The notes: generated from the letters alone by a model not told the origin. A DNA stretch of 64,000 nucleotides from Roseateles_B sp041913905 (GCA_041913905.1 JAYSEK010000025.1:1-64000); one strand, 5' to 3'. Positions 43,763 through 53,095 are shown, counted from the first letter of the stretch. A program made the numbers and translations.

Positions 43763-43906
43763 TCCTCCAGCAACTCCGCCCCAGCCGCCGGACGGCGCCG
43801 CCGGGCAGAGGGCCCGATCCTAGCGTGCCCAGGCATCCATGCCGGAGGCCACCCGGGCTTGCGCTGGCGCAAAGCCCTGTCGGCAGCAGCCCCGCACAGT
43901 GCAGGC

Positions 43907-44113
43907 ATGGCGAAGAAGTTCCCCATTCTGCCGGCCCAGCCACAGCGCGTGTGCTGGGGCTGCGACCTTTACTGCCCCAGCGAGGACATGCGCTGCGGCA
44001 ACGGCTCGGTGCGCACGCCGCATCCCAGCGAGCTCTTCGGCGAGGACTGGGCCGAGGGCCTGCTGCCCGAGGAAGGCGTCGCCATGCCGCCCGTGCCACA
44101 ACCCGCGGCCTGA
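43907..44113 (+). CDS. DUF3079 family protein
   Basis: A 68-residue small protein of the DUF3079 family. The sequence MAKKFPILPAQPQRVCWGCD, YCPSEDMRCGNGSVRTPHP and ELFGEDW is characteristic, with four Cys that probably bind a metal. Function unknown. Standalone, divergent from the TPR gene. Confidence 0.85.
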   Translation: MAKKFPILPAQPQRVCWGCDLYCPSEDMRCGNGSVRTPHPSELFGEDWAEGLLPEEGVAMPPVPQPAA

Positions 44114-44214
44114 GTCCTGACACGGCCATCCACCCTTGCGCCGGCGGCGCGCAAAAAAGCCGCTTATGCTGGCCGGCTGATCGTCCTGCTCCAGGGCCTG
44201 CCGCCCTTGCCACC

Positions 44215-44625
44215 ATGTCCATCGAAGCACTCAACGCCCGCAGCCAGGGCACCCTGCCCGGCCACCTGGGCATCATCATCACGGCTCAGCGCCCGGGCGA
44301 AATCGAAGCCGAGCTGCCCATCGTCCCGCACCTGATGGCGCCCAACGGCTACCTGCACGCCGGCAGCATCCTGACCCTGGCGGACACGGCCGCAGGCTAC
44401 GGCTGCATGGCCAGCCTGCCCGAGGGCGCGCAGAGCTTCACCACGCTGGAGATCAAGTCCAACCACCTGGCCACCGCCCGCGAGGGCCGGCTGCGCTGCC
44501 TGGCCACGCTGGTGCATGGTGGGCGCACGACGCAGCTCTGGGACGCCAAGGTGATGCATGCCGACACCGGCAAGACGCTGGCGCTGTTCCGCTGCACGCA
44601 GCTGGTGCTGTACCCCAGGGCCTGA
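44215..44625 (+). CDS. PaaI-family hotdog-fold thioesterase
   Basis: A 136-residue hotdog thioesterase. The core HLMAPNGYLHAGSILTLADT carries the conserved Asn/Gly/His and Asp-equivalent residues of the PaaI/YbdB group, and FTTLEIKSNHLATAREG is the second conserved block. It would hydrolyse an acyl-CoA or aryl-CoA. No pathway gene lies next to it. Confidence 0.88.
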   Translation: MSIEALNARSQGTLPGHLGIIITAQRPGEIEAELPIVPHLMAPNGYLHAGSILTLADTAAGYGCMASLPEGAQSFTTLEIKSNHLATAREGRLRCLATLVHGGRTTQLWDAKVMHADTGKTLALFRCTQLVLYPRA

Positions 44626-44638
44626 GCGCGGTCGGCGT

Positions 44639-46429
44639 TCAGAACTTGCAACCCTTGGCCCGCAGCGCGTCCAGCGCGATGCCCCCCAGGGCCAGCAGGC
44701 CGTTCTCTGCATAGGCCTTGCGGCAGTCCTCGCGCAAGGCCTTTTCCATTTCCTTCTGCAATCGGGTCTTGAGCTCGGGCGGGTTGGGGGCAATCTCCAG
44801 CAAAGCCCGTGAGCGGCTGCTTGCCACCGGACCGCGCTGTGAGATCGGCAGGTCCAGGTTCAGCCGCGGCGCACTGGCGGGAGCTGAAGGCGGGGTGGCC
44901 ACGTCGCGGCCACGCTGGGCGCCGGCGTCCGGCGAACCCGGCTGCGGCAGCGCCGAGGGCCCCTGGCCGGGGTCGGCGCCCGTCAGGCTGACCTTGCCCT
45001 GCGGCGGCGCCGGACGGGCGCTCAAGGCCCCGGCCGCACTGCTGCCGTCGGCCAAGGCACGCTGGGCCGGGCTGTCGCCAGGCTTGGCTGCAGCGGGAGC
45101 GGCGCTGCCAGCATCCGCGGGGGATGAGCTGGGCGTGGCTTCCGCGCTGTGCCCCTCGGCCGGCGCGCTCATGGGCTTCAGGCCCTGCAGGCTGGACGGC
45201 GCCGCCAGACTCGGCGCCAGGCGGCTCAGCGGATTCGGCGCGCTGACGCGGGCGGCGCTGCTGGCCGCATCGGCAGGAAGTTGGGCCACGGCATGCTCGG
45301 GCGCTGACAGGGTCGGGCTGCCGGCCAGATCCTGCGCACGCTCGCTCTGCGCAGCGCCCACGGGCGCCAAGCTGGGTGCGAGCACTTTTTCAGGCGATCG
45401 AACGCTGTCCGCGCTGAGGCGCCCTGTGGAGCGCTCCGGCAAGTTCAGCGTGGGGGCGGTCGGGAGCGCAGCTGGGGCGCGGTTCAGCGGGGCCAGCGAT
45501 TGCGATCGCAGGGCCTGCGTCAGCGGGCTGGCCTGGCTGGGCGCGGCGAAGGTGTTGACGCGGGGCTCGGGCGCCTCCAGCGGCGGCACCGCGCTGAGCG
45601 CCTCCGGGCGCGCCACCGGCAGCCGCTCCAGGCGCTGCGGCGCCTCGACACGGACCGGGCTCACGGCCGTCTCCAGCCGCTGCGCCGAATGGGCCGGCAA
45701 CTCGGCGCGCGCCAGCGGCTGCACGCCTTCCTGCGGGCGCGCCAGGGCCTCAACGGGCTGCGCTCGGACGGTCGTTGGCGAAGGGGCGTTCAGGTCCAGC
45801 TGACGGGTGACGCGAGGATCCACCTCGCTGGGCGGCGCCGGCAGCTCGCTGCGCAAGGTCTCTGTCTGCACCTGCGTCAGCGGGCTGACGGGTTCGGGGC
45901 GGCTGCCCTGGGCGCTGCGGCTCTCCTGCAGCTGCCGGACGGTGCTGGGCTGCGGTGCCCACTCGCCCTCGCGGGCCGCGCCGGGCTGGTCGGGAGGCGC
46001 CGGTTCGTCCTCGCGGCGCACCACGCCGCCGAAGCGCCGTTGCGGCGCATCGCCAACCGGACCGCGATCGGCCTGGGTGTCGGGCGCACCGCCGGGCTGG
46101 CCGACACCCTGCAAGCGCACGGTCAGCTTGCCGCCGCCGGCTGGCTCGTCCTGGCGCGCGTCGCCGGGGGCCGTGCCGACCAGCACCGCCAGCCACACGT
46201 GCAACAGCCCGGCCAGCAGCAGGCTGCGCTTGAGCTGCTCGTCCTTGAGCTGCGGGCGCAGGCGAGCCGCTGGAGACGGAATCAAGGAGGCGGAAGCAGT
46301 CAGGGACAAGGACACGGGTTTGGACGGCGACCCGGACAAGGCGGCATGCCCGGTTTGCTGCGCAGTGTGCCGCCGCAGGCGCGCCGCGTCCATCAGGCCC
46401 CGAGCAAACCCCAGGGCATGGGGCGGCAT
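44639..46429 (-). CDS. Pro/Ala/Ser-rich single-span hypothetical protein
   Basis: A 596-residue protein with one membrane segment (LLLAGLLHVWLAVLVGTAP, about residues 70-88), a ~420-residue low-complexity region rich in Pro, Ala, Ser, Gln and Arg, and a small C-terminal domain (KTRLQKEMEKALREDCRKAY, ENGLLALGGIALDALRAKGC). The layout (membrane anchor, long flexible periplasmic arm, short folded end) recalls TonB-like or cell-envelope linker proteins, but the C-terminal domain is not TonB. The first ATG is kept; ATG 46393 is also possible. Function unknown. Confidence 0.65.
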   Translation of the reverse strand: MPPHALGFARGLMDAARLRRHTAQQTGHAALSGSPSKPVSLSLTASASLIPSPAARLRPQLKDEQLKRSLLLAGLLHVWLAVLVGTAPGDARQDEPAGGGKLTVRLQGVGQPGGAPDTQADRGPVGDAPQRRFGGVVRREDEPAPPDQPGAAREGEWAPQPSTVRQLQESRSAQGSRPEPVSPLTQVQTETLRSELPAPPSEVDPRVTRQLDLNAPSPTTVRAQPVEALARPQEGVQPLARAELPAHSAQRLETAVSPVRVEAPQRLERLPVARPEALSAVPPLEAPEPRVNTFAAPSQASPLTQALRSQSLAPLNRAPAALPTAPTLNLPERSTGRLSADSVRSPEKVLAPSLAPVGAAQSERAQDLAGSPTLSAPEHAVAQLPADAASSAARVSAPNPLSRLAPSLAAPSSLQGLKPMSAPAEGHSAEATPSSSPADAGSAAPAAAKPGDSPAQRALADGSSAAGALSARPAPPQGKVSLTGADPGQGPSALPQPGSPDAGAQRGRDVATPPSAPASAPRLNLDLPISQRGPVASSRSRALLEIAPNPPELKTRLQKEMEKALREDCRKAYAENGLLALGGIALDALRAKGCKF

Positions 46430-46479
46430 GCGCCCGGAACGACGGACTGCTCACGGCCGCTCAGGGCCGCTCATGTGGA

Positions 46480-46728
46480 TCAGCGATAGAAGGCCTCGAC
46501 CTGGCCCTTCAGCTTGATCAGCACCGGGCGGCCGCGGCGGTCCACGGTCTTGCCGGCAGGCACCTTCACCCAGCCCTCGCTGATGCAGTACTCCTCCACA
46601 TCGAAGCGTTCCTTGCCGTTGAACTTGATGCCCACGTCATGCTCGAACACCGCCGCCACGAAATGCGGGCTGGCAGGGTCGACGGACAGATGGTCGGGCA
46701 AGGCGGGGGCGTTCTCGGCAGCGCTCAT
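46480..46728 (-). CDS. DUF3297 family protein
   Basis: An 82-residue protein matching DUF3297: PDHLSVDPASPHFVAAVFEH, DVGIKFNGKERFDVEEYCIS, EGWVKVPAGKTVDRRGRP. These small glutathione-peroxidase-associated proteins are widespread in proteobacteria with no known function. ATG 46728 gives the family-like start MSAAENAP. Confidence 0.88.
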   Translation of the reverse strand: MSAAENAPALPDHLSVDPASPHFVAAVFEHDVGIKFNGKERFDVEEYCISEGWVKVPAGKTVDRRGRPVLIKLKGQVEAFYR

Positions 46729-46905
46729 GGTGGGCAAGGGTTTGAGTGGTCAAAAGCGCTATTGTCCCGTGTTCCGGGAGCCTCGCCGTGGCGGCCGTCC
46801 CAGCGCGGATCGCACCGGCACGCCGGGGCCGATGTCCCCAAGGCATCGGAGGCGCTCGACGGCGTTTGGCGCTACCGTACGGAAACCAGCAGCCCGGAGT
46901 CGCCC

Positions 46906-47481
46906 ATGGCCCGCAAGCAAGCCAAGACAGCCCCCCAGGACGTCGACACCTGGAACGGCGAGGTTCCGCCGGCCGCCACCGCCGTGGTCAAGCGCATCGA
47001 GGGCTTCTATGCGCAGCCCTACGATGACAACGGCGCTCAGCCTGGCGGCACCTGGACGATAGGCTACGGCAGCATCGTCGACGCCCAGGGCCGGCGCGTC
47101 ACGCCGCAGACGCCGCCCATCACCGAGGCTGAGGCCGAAGCGCTGCTGCGCCGGGACATGGCAGACGCCGCGCGGGACGTCCGTCTGCGCGTGCAGGTTC
47201 CGCTCAAGACCTGCGAAGCCGCCGCCATGATCTCCTGGGTCTACAACCTGGGCGTGGGCAACCTGGCCAAGTCGACTCTGCTGCTGCGGCTGAACGCGAA
47301 CCGCAAGTCCGAGGTCGCCACCGAAATGCGCAAATGGGTCATGCACGAGGGGCGCCCGGTGCTGGGACTGCTGCGGCGCCGCTGGGCCGAAGCAGCCATC
47401 TTCGGCGGCATGGACCCCACGCAGGCCTGCGTGCGAGCCTGGCGTGAAATCGACGCCTTGGCAGACTGGCCTGCGCTCTAA
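46906..47481 (+). CDS. GH24 lysozyme-like protein
   Basis: A 191-residue glycosyl hydrolase of the phage lysozyme family. The catalytic Glu-Asp-Thr arrangement is visible in RIEGFYAQPYDDNG and GTWTIGYGSI, and AMISWVYNLGVGNLAKSTLL, RKWVMHEGRPVLGLLRRR complete the fold. The first ~25 residues are charged, with no signal peptide, so export would need a holin or another route. No other phage gene is near. It may be a domesticated endolysin or a toxin. Confidence 0.88.
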   Translation: MARKQAKTAPQDVDTWNGEVPPAATAVVKRIEGFYAQPYDDNGAQPGGTWTIGYGSIVDAQGRRVTPQTPPITEAEAEALLRRDMADAARDVRLRVQVPLKTCEAAAMISWVYNLGVGNLAKSTLLLRLNANRKSEVATEMRKWVMHEGRPVLGLLRRRWAEAAIFGGMDPTQACVRAWREIDALADWPAL

Positions 47482-47589
47482 GCGAAGGGCGGCCGGAAGC
47501 CGGACGGCACCGCCGCAAGAGACCGTGGCGAAGCAAGAGCAAGGCCCCCAGCCACACCAGCCATACCAGCGCATCAGCGCATCAGCACA

Positions 47590-50220
47590 TCAGGCCGCTG
47601 CCCCTGCCCGCGCCCAGGCTTGCTCCCGCGACTGGAGCCAGCGCGTCAGCACGCCTGCCAGCAGCAGGGCCGCCGCCATGAGCAGCAGCAGCAGCCCGGC
47701 ATCGCTCCATGGCAGCCCCTCGAAATGCAGCAGCTGCCGCCAGCTTGGCAGCCACAGGGCGACGCCCAGCACCGATAACGCCGCGCCCGCCACCGCCCAG
47801 AAGCTGCGCGCCGCCGGCGCCAGCAGCGAACGCCAGCCCAGCCCCAGGCTCAGATCCAGCGCGACCAGCCCGAGATTGCCCAGGCTCAGTGCGAGCACGG
47901 CCAGGGTCCGCGCCTGGTCCGCACTGCGCCCCGCGTCCAGCGCCCATCCGTACAGGCCCAACGCGGCCAGCAGCAGGATCGCCCCTTGCGCCAGGGCCAG
48001 GAGTAGCAACCGTGGCGCCAGCAGCCCTTCGTCGCGAGGGCGAGGCGGCCGCTGCATGAGCCGGGGGTGCTCAGGCGCGCCTTCGAAAGCCAGCGAACAG
48101 ATCGGGTCGATCACCATTTCCGTCAGCACCACATGCGCCGGCATCAGCAGAGGGGGCAGGCCCAGCAGCACCGGCAGCAGGGCCAAGCCGGCGATGGGCA
48201 CATGGATGGCGACGATGTAGGCCATGACCCGGCGCAGGTTGTCGAAGATGCGCCGTCCCATTCGGATGCCACCGACGATGCGGCCGAAATCCTCGTCCAG
48301 CAGCACCAGCCCGGCCGCCTCGCGGGCCACGTCGGTCCCTCGCACGCCCATGGCGATGCCGACGTGGGCGGCCTTCAGCGCTGGCGCATCGTTGACACCG
48401 TCGCCCGTCATCGCCACCGTCTCGCCCAGACGCTGGAAGGCCTGCACCAGGCGCAGCTTCTGCTCCGGCATCACCCGCGCGAAGACCCGCACCTCGCGCA
48501 GAGCCTGATCCAGCGCGGCATCGTCCAATGCGGCGATCTGGTCCCCGGTGAGGACGCCTGCCTGCACCTCGATGCCGGCCTGGCGCGCGATGGCCAGCGC
48601 TGTCGCGGCATGGTCGCCGGTGATCATCGCAACCGCCACGCCGGCCGAACGCGCCTGCGCCACCGCCGCCGGCACGCTGGCGCGCAACGGGTCTTCGAAG
48701 CCCAGCAGCCCCTCCCATCGGAAGCCATGGTCATGGGCCTGCGCCGGCATCGCGCCAGGTGCCACCGGCCCAGCAGCCACCGCCAGCACCCGCAGGCCGG
48801 CGTCCGCCATGGCTTGGACCTGCGGACGCAAGGCCGACCAGGCGCCTTCGTCCAGGTGGCACAGGTCCGCCACCGCCTCGGGCGCGCCCTTGGCCGCGAT
48901 CCAGCGGCTGCCATCCGGCGCGGTCCAGACTTGCGAGAAGGCCAGGAGCGCCGGGCTCAGTGGGTATTCGTGCAGCAGCGCCCAGTCCGGATGCAAATGC
49001 TCTGTGCCGGCCAGGCCGCTGTCACCGTGCAACAGCAGCGCCTGGTCCATGGGGTCCGCACCACCTCGGCGGGAAGCCAGCATGGCGAACTCCAGCAGAC
49101 GGTGCACAGCCTCCGGCAGAGGCGCTCCCGGACCTGGCGGCGCGTCCAGCAGCAGGTCCAGGGAGGGGCTGCACAGGCGGCGCAGGCGCATGCGGTTCTC
49201 GGTCAGCGTGCCGGTCTTGTCCACGCACAGCACCGTGGCGGCGCCCAGGGCTTCGATCACGGCGGGTCGCCGTGCCAGCACCTGGATGCGCGCCAGCCGC
49301 CAGGCCCCCAGCGCCAGGAACACGGTCAGCGCCATGGGGAATTCCTCAGGCAGCATGGCCATGCCGATCGCAATGCCCGACAGCAAGCCCTGCAGCCAGG
49401 CGCCCCCGTGCCAGCCGTGCCACAGCAGCAAGGCGACGCTGGTGCACAAGGCCAGGCCACCAAAGAAGCGCACCACTCGGCGCAGCTGCCATTGCAGGGG
49501 CGTGCTGCTGGTATCGATGCGCGCCAGCGACGCCCCGATGCGCCCCAGCTGCGTATGGCGTCCCGTGCTCGTCACACTCAGCAGGCCATGGCCCGCGACG
49601 AGCAGGGTGCCGGCATAGAGCCAGGGGCTGTCATCCCCTCCCGGCGGCGTGGCATCGGGCTCCGAACGGTTCTCGGCAGCGCTGCGCGCGCGCTTGCGCA
49701 CCGGCACCGACTCGCCGCTGAGCAGCGATTCGTCCGCCGTCAGCCCCGTGGCCTCGATCAGCAGGCCGTCGGCCGCCACCCGGTCCCCTTCTGCCACGGC
49801 CAGCAGGTCGCCAGGCACCAGCTCGTCGGCCGAGCGCCGCTGCCAGCGCCCCTCACGCAGCACGCGCACCTGCGGCGCGGCCAGCGAGCGCAGGGCGTCC
49901 AGCGCGTGGGCGCTGCGCCGTTCCTGCAGGATGACCAGGCCCACGGACAGCAGTGCGAAAAAACTCAGCAGCAGGCCTTCGCCCAGGTCGCCGAGCATCA
50001 GGTAGACAGCCGCGGCCAGCAGCAGGAGCAGGAACATGGGTTCGGTGCAGACGCTGCGCAAGGTCTGCAGCAGACCCTGCCCCTCCCGGCCCTCCAGCAC
50101 ATTGGGCCCCCATTGCTGCAGGCGCTCGCGGGCCTGCGCCTCGCTGAGTCCCATGGCGGCTCCGTCCTGCGGCGAGGGCGCCGAGGCGGTGGGCGTTGAG
50201 GGGCCGGTCGACGGGTTCAT
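47590..50220 (-). CDS. P-type cation-transporting ATPase
   Basis: An 876-residue P-type ATPase of the P2 (Ca2+/cation) type. The N-terminal GLSEAQARERLQQWGPNVL is the cation-ATPase N-domain. The actuator TGESVP-like motif reads LLSGESVPVRKR, the phosphorylation loop is VDKTGTLTENRM (Asp near residue 334), and the hinge MTGDGVNDAPALKAAHVGIA is intact. Membrane helix 4 has PEEFPM instead of the PEGLP of SERCA pumps, so ion specificity is uncertain. ATG 50220 starts the recognisable protein; the frame is open further upstream only by composition. Confidence 0.92.
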   Translation of the reverse strand: MNPSTGPSTPTASAPSPQDGAAMGLSEAQARERLQQWGPNVLEGREGQGLLQTLRSVCTEPMFLLLLLAAAVYLMLGDLGEGLLLSFFALLSVGLVILQERRSAHALDALRSLAAPQVRVLREGRWQRRSADELVPGDLLAVAEGDRVAADGLLIEATGLTADESLLSGESVPVRKRARSAAENRSEPDATPPGGDDSPWLYAGTLLVAGHGLLSVTSTGRHTQLGRIGASLARIDTSSTPLQWQLRRVVRFFGGLALCTSVALLLWHGWHGGAWLQGLLSGIAIGMAMLPEEFPMALTVFLALGAWRLARIQVLARRPAVIEALGAATVLCVDKTGTLTENRMRLRRLCSPSLDLLLDAPPGPGAPLPEAVHRLLEFAMLASRRGGADPMDQALLLHGDSGLAGTEHLHPDWALLHEYPLSPALLAFSQVWTAPDGSRWIAAKGAPEAVADLCHLDEGAWSALRPQVQAMADAGLRVLAVAAGPVAPGAMPAQAHDHGFRWEGLLGFEDPLRASVPAAVAQARSAGVAVAMITGDHAATALAIARQAGIEVQAGVLTGDQIAALDDAALDQALREVRVFARVMPEQKLRLVQAFQRLGETVAMTGDGVNDAPALKAAHVGIAMGVRGTDVAREAAGLVLLDEDFGRIVGGIRMGRRIFDNLRRVMAYIVAIHVPIAGLALLPVLLGLPPLLMPAHVVLTEMVIDPICSLAFEGAPEHPRLMQRPPRPRDEGLLAPRLLLLALAQGAILLLAALGLYGWALDAGRSADQARTLAVLALSLGNLGLVALDLSLGLGWRSLLAPAARSFWAVAGAALSVLGVALWLPSWRQLLHFEGLPWSDAGLLLLLMAAALLLAGVLTRWLQSREQAWARAGAAA

Positions 50221-50374
50221 GGCGACGCGAGGGAACCGGTGCCCCTCCAGTCCAGGATGCGCCAACGCTATTGGAGGCCCCGCGTTCAGCCCTTGACATG
50301 GCTCAAGATGAGCGCAGACCCGCATGGCATGCTGGACTGCATCAGCCCAGGTGGCACTCTTCGCGAGCGGCAAC

Positions 50375-50890
50375 ATGCAAGACCTGACCCCCGTATCCTG
50401 CCCTCCCCGCCCATCCCGCATTTCCGGCGTTCACCGCCTGCTCGCGAGCCTGGGCGCCGCCCTGCTGCTGTCGAGCTGCGGCGTGATCGTGCAGAACCGC
50501 CTGCCCGTCGAGGCCATGGAGCGCCAGAACCGGGCGCCAGGCACCGTCTACACCGGCTGGCGCGTTTTCCAGGACAAATGCGCGCGCTGCCACGGCCCGG
50601 CTGGCAGCGGCACCGCCCAGGCGCCCGACCTGACCCTGCGTGTCCGGGACATGGGCGCCCGCCGCTTCATGGCCCTGGTGCTGAGCCGCTATGACTGGGC
50701 GGTTCCAGCCGGCGCCGATGCCGCCGGGCGCGAAGCCCTGGTGGATGCGGTGATGCAAGGCCGCCAGGGCGCGCTCGCCATGCCGGCCTGGCAGGGCGAA
50801 CCCACCGTGACGGCCCATATCGCCGATCTCTATGCCTACCTCGCCGCCCGCGCAGACGGCGCTCAGGGCCCCGGCCGTCCGACGCCCTGA
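50375..50890 (+). CDS. Lipoprotein c-type cytochrome
   Basis: A 171-residue predicted lipoprotein with one heme-binding site. The signal LLASLGAALLLSSC ends in a lipobox Cys. The heme motif CARCHG and a downstream Met in MPAWQGEPTVTAHIADL (axial ligand) match class I cytochromes c. The start ATG at 50375 lies inside a GCAAGACCTGACCCC motif. Its redox partner is unknown. It is divergent from the P-type ATPase gene. Confidence 0.85.
   Translation: MQDLTPVSCPPRPSRISGVHRLLASLGAALLLSSCGVIVQNRLPVEAMERQNRAPGTVYTGWRVFQDKCARCHGPAGSGTAQAPDLTLRVRDMGARRFMALVLSRYDWAVPAGADAAGREALVDAVMQGRQGALAMPAWQGEPTVTAHIADLYAYLAARADGAQGPGRPTP
50377..50390 (+). repeat. GCAAGACCTGACCC motif copy at the cytochrome start
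   Basis: Fourth exact copy, beginning at base 3 of the cytochrome start codon and continuing CCGTATCCTGCC, similar to the context at 41604. It supplies residues 2-7 of the cytochrome signal peptide. Confidence 0.5.
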
Positions 50891-51023
50891 ACCCGGCGCC
50901 GCACAGGGCCGCAGTCGAGCAGAGAGATCGGCAAGAGGGACGCCGGGTCGCCGCGCTGAGCCCGTCGAGCGCTATAGTGCCGGCCTTTTCACGCGGGCAT
51001 TTCGTCCCTTCCCTCTTGCGGCC

Positions 51024-53063
51024 ATGAGCCTTGCCGACCTGCGGGCCGCCCTCGATGCCGAGCTGGCCGCCACGCCCGAGTACTACGACTTCAAAGTGCT
51101 GCGCAGCGAGCGCGAGGGCTCGCTGTGGCGGGTGACGCTGGACCCGGCCTATGTCTTCGTCCAGGGGCAGTCGCCCGGCCATGGCGCAGCCCTGGGCCTG
51201 CTGGACGACAGCCTGGACGGGGCCTCCGCCTGGTGGGGGGCGCCCGTCAAGGGCAGCGCCAGCGTGCTGGCCCTGCAGGTCGAGGACGACCAGTTGCTGC
51301 TGCAAAACGCCAGCAGCCCGCCGCCAGGCCCGGAGCAATTGATCCGCCTGTACCCGCCGCGCTTCCTCAAGTCCCTGGTCGACGCGGCCTGCGACACGCC
51401 CTGGGCCGAAACCGCACTCGCGCTGCGGCCCCAGCTGTCGCAAGCGCTGCCCGCGCCTGCGGGCCCCGCCCTCACCGGCGCGCCGTTTCGCTGGCTGCGC
51501 GAGGGTCAGCGCCGTGCCTTGCAGGCGCTGGTCCAACAGCGCAGCGCCTACCTCTGGGGGCCACCCGGCACCGGCAAGACCACCACGCTGGGCGTGCTGC
51601 TGGCCGAATACCTGGACAGCCGGCCCGGCGCCCGCGTGCTGCTGGTCGCCAGTACCAACCAGGCGGTTGACCAGGCGCTCATCGCCGTCGACAAGGCCCT
51701 GCAGAAGGGCCGCCGCGAGGGCTTGCGCGGCACGCTCCAGCGCCTGGGCACTCGCTTCGATCCCGCGGCCTACGAGGGGCGCACGCACCTGCTGCCGGGC
51801 ACGAACACCCCGCTGCTGGCCGAACTGGGCCGCGTCGAGGCCGCACGTCCGGCTGGCCGCGATGCGCTGGCGATCAAGACCTGGAGCGACCGCCGCGAGG
51901 CCCTGCGCGCGCAATTGCGAGCCGACACCCGCCGCGTCCTGCGCCACTGTCGGCTGGCGGCCATGACCGCCAGCCGCGCCACTGCCGGCCTGGGCCTGCT
52001 GCGAAGCCTGGATGAAAGCCCGGAAGCAGGCGAGCCGCCTTTCGATCTGCTGGTCTTTGATGAAGCCAGCCAGCTCAGCCTGGCCCAGACGCTGCTGCTG
52101 ATGCCCTTGGCCCGGGCGCGCTTGTTCGCCGGCGATCCCCGGCAGCTGGCGCCGGTGCTGCGCAGCCGCGAGCCAGCCGCCCAGCGCTGGCTGGGCCGTT
52201 CCGCCTTCGCCGACATGCCGCGGCAAGGGCCCATGGTCGTGCTGCTGGACGAGCAGTCGCGCATGGCGCCCCCCATCAGCGAACTGGTGAGCGAGGTGTT
52301 CTACGAAGGCGCCCTGAAGGTCGCGGCCGATGCACTGGCGTCCCCGGACTGGCTGGCCCAGCGCCAGCGCGCGCTGGCCGAGGTACCAGCGAGCACGCAT
52401 GTGCGGATGCAGCACGTGACGGGGCCGGCACGCTGGTCGGCGCAGGAACGGGGTCCGCAGCGCGTCGCGTCGGCGAATGCCGTGGCGCTGGCCGTGAAGC
52501 AGGCCCTGGACAGCGGCGACTGGCAGGCCCACGAAATGGTCGTGCTGACGCCCTTTCGCGCCCAGCGAGCCTTGATCCGCCGCTGCCTTCAGGAGCACGG
52601 CGTGGATGCGCAGACTGGGGTGAAGGTCAGCACCGTGCACCGGGCCCAGGGCAGCGAAGCGCCGGTGGTCTTCTTCGATCCGGTGGACGCCAGCCTGCCC
52701 TTCTTGCAAACCGAGGACGCCCGGCGCCTGCTGAACGTGGCCCTGAGCCGCGCCCAGGCCAAGGTGCTGCTCTACCTCTCGGATGCCGACACCACCAGCC
52801 CGCTGCTGGCGCCCTTGGTTCAACGCCTGCGCCTGGCCGGCGACACGCGGCCCGTCGTCGCCCTGCAAACGCTGGCGGCAGCGCCGGACTTCCCGCGCAA
52901 TGCGCTGGGCCTGCGTGTCAGCGCGGGCCGCGTCACGGGCGAGGTCCAGCGCCTGAGCCCGGACGGTCGGCTGCTCTGGCTCGTCAACGAGCGCAGCGGC
53001 GCCGCCCTGGCGCTGGATGCCGAGTTCTGGCGTGCCAAGGCCCGCGGCGCAAGCGCCCCCTGA
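51024..53063 (+). CDS. UPF1-like superfamily 1 helicase / AAA ATPase
   Basis: A 679-residue DNA/RNA helicase-like ATPase. After an N-terminal region with a barrel-like WRVTLDPAYVFVQGQSPGH, the helicase core has Walker A GPPGTGKTT, motif Ia VASTNQAVDQAL, Walker B LLVFDEASQ, motif III LFAGDPRQLAP, motif V STVHRAQGSEAPVV and motif VI LNVALSRAQAKVLL. These are the motifs of UPF1/DNA2-type SF1B helicases. The last ~90 residues are a separate small domain. It is standalone, with no restriction or nuclease genes beside it. Substrate and role unknown. Confidence 0.9.
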   Translation: MSLADLRAALDAELAATPEYYDFKVLRSEREGSLWRVTLDPAYVFVQGQSPGHGAALGLLDDSLDGASAWWGAPVKGSASVLALQVEDDQLLLQNASSPPPGPEQLIRLYPPRFLKSLVDAACDTPWAETALALRPQLSQALPAPAGPALTGAPFRWLREGQRRALQALVQQRSAYLWGPPGTGKTTTLGVLLAEYLDSRPGARVLLVASTNQAVDQALIAVDKALQKGRREGLRGTLQRLGTRFDPAAYEGRTHLLPGTNTPLLAELGRVEAARPAGRDALAIKTWSDRREALRAQLRADTRRVLRHCRLAAMTASRATAGLGLLRSLDESPEAGEPPFDLLVFDEASQLSLAQTLLLMPLARARLFAGDPRQLAPVLRSREPAAQRWLGRSAFADMPRQGPMVVLLDEQSRMAPPISELVSEVFYEGALKVAADALASPDWLAQRQRALAEVPASTHVRMQHVTGPARWSAQERGPQRVASANAVALAVKQALDSGDWQAHEMVVLTPFRAQRALIRRCLQEHGVDAQTGVKVSTVHRAQGSEAPVVFFDPVDASLPFLQTEDARRLLNVALSRAQAKVLLYLSDADTTSPLLAPLVQRLRLAGDTRPVVALQTLAAAPDFPRNALGLRVSAGRVTGEVQRLSPDGRLLWLVNERSGAALALDAEFWRAKARGASAP

Positions 53064-53095
53064 CACCGCTCACACGAGCAGCCCCAGAAATGACA

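Noticed and set aside
44136..44153. TTGCGCC/GGCGCGCAA hairpin next to an A-run
   Set aside because: On the plus strand A residues follow the stem; on the minus strand the T-run precedes it. Neither order makes a Rho-independent terminator.
46906..47481. Prophage remnant around the GH24 lysozyme
   Set aside because: Neighbours (DUF3297, P-type ATPase, envelope protein) are not phage genes, and no att site, integrase or structural gene is seen.
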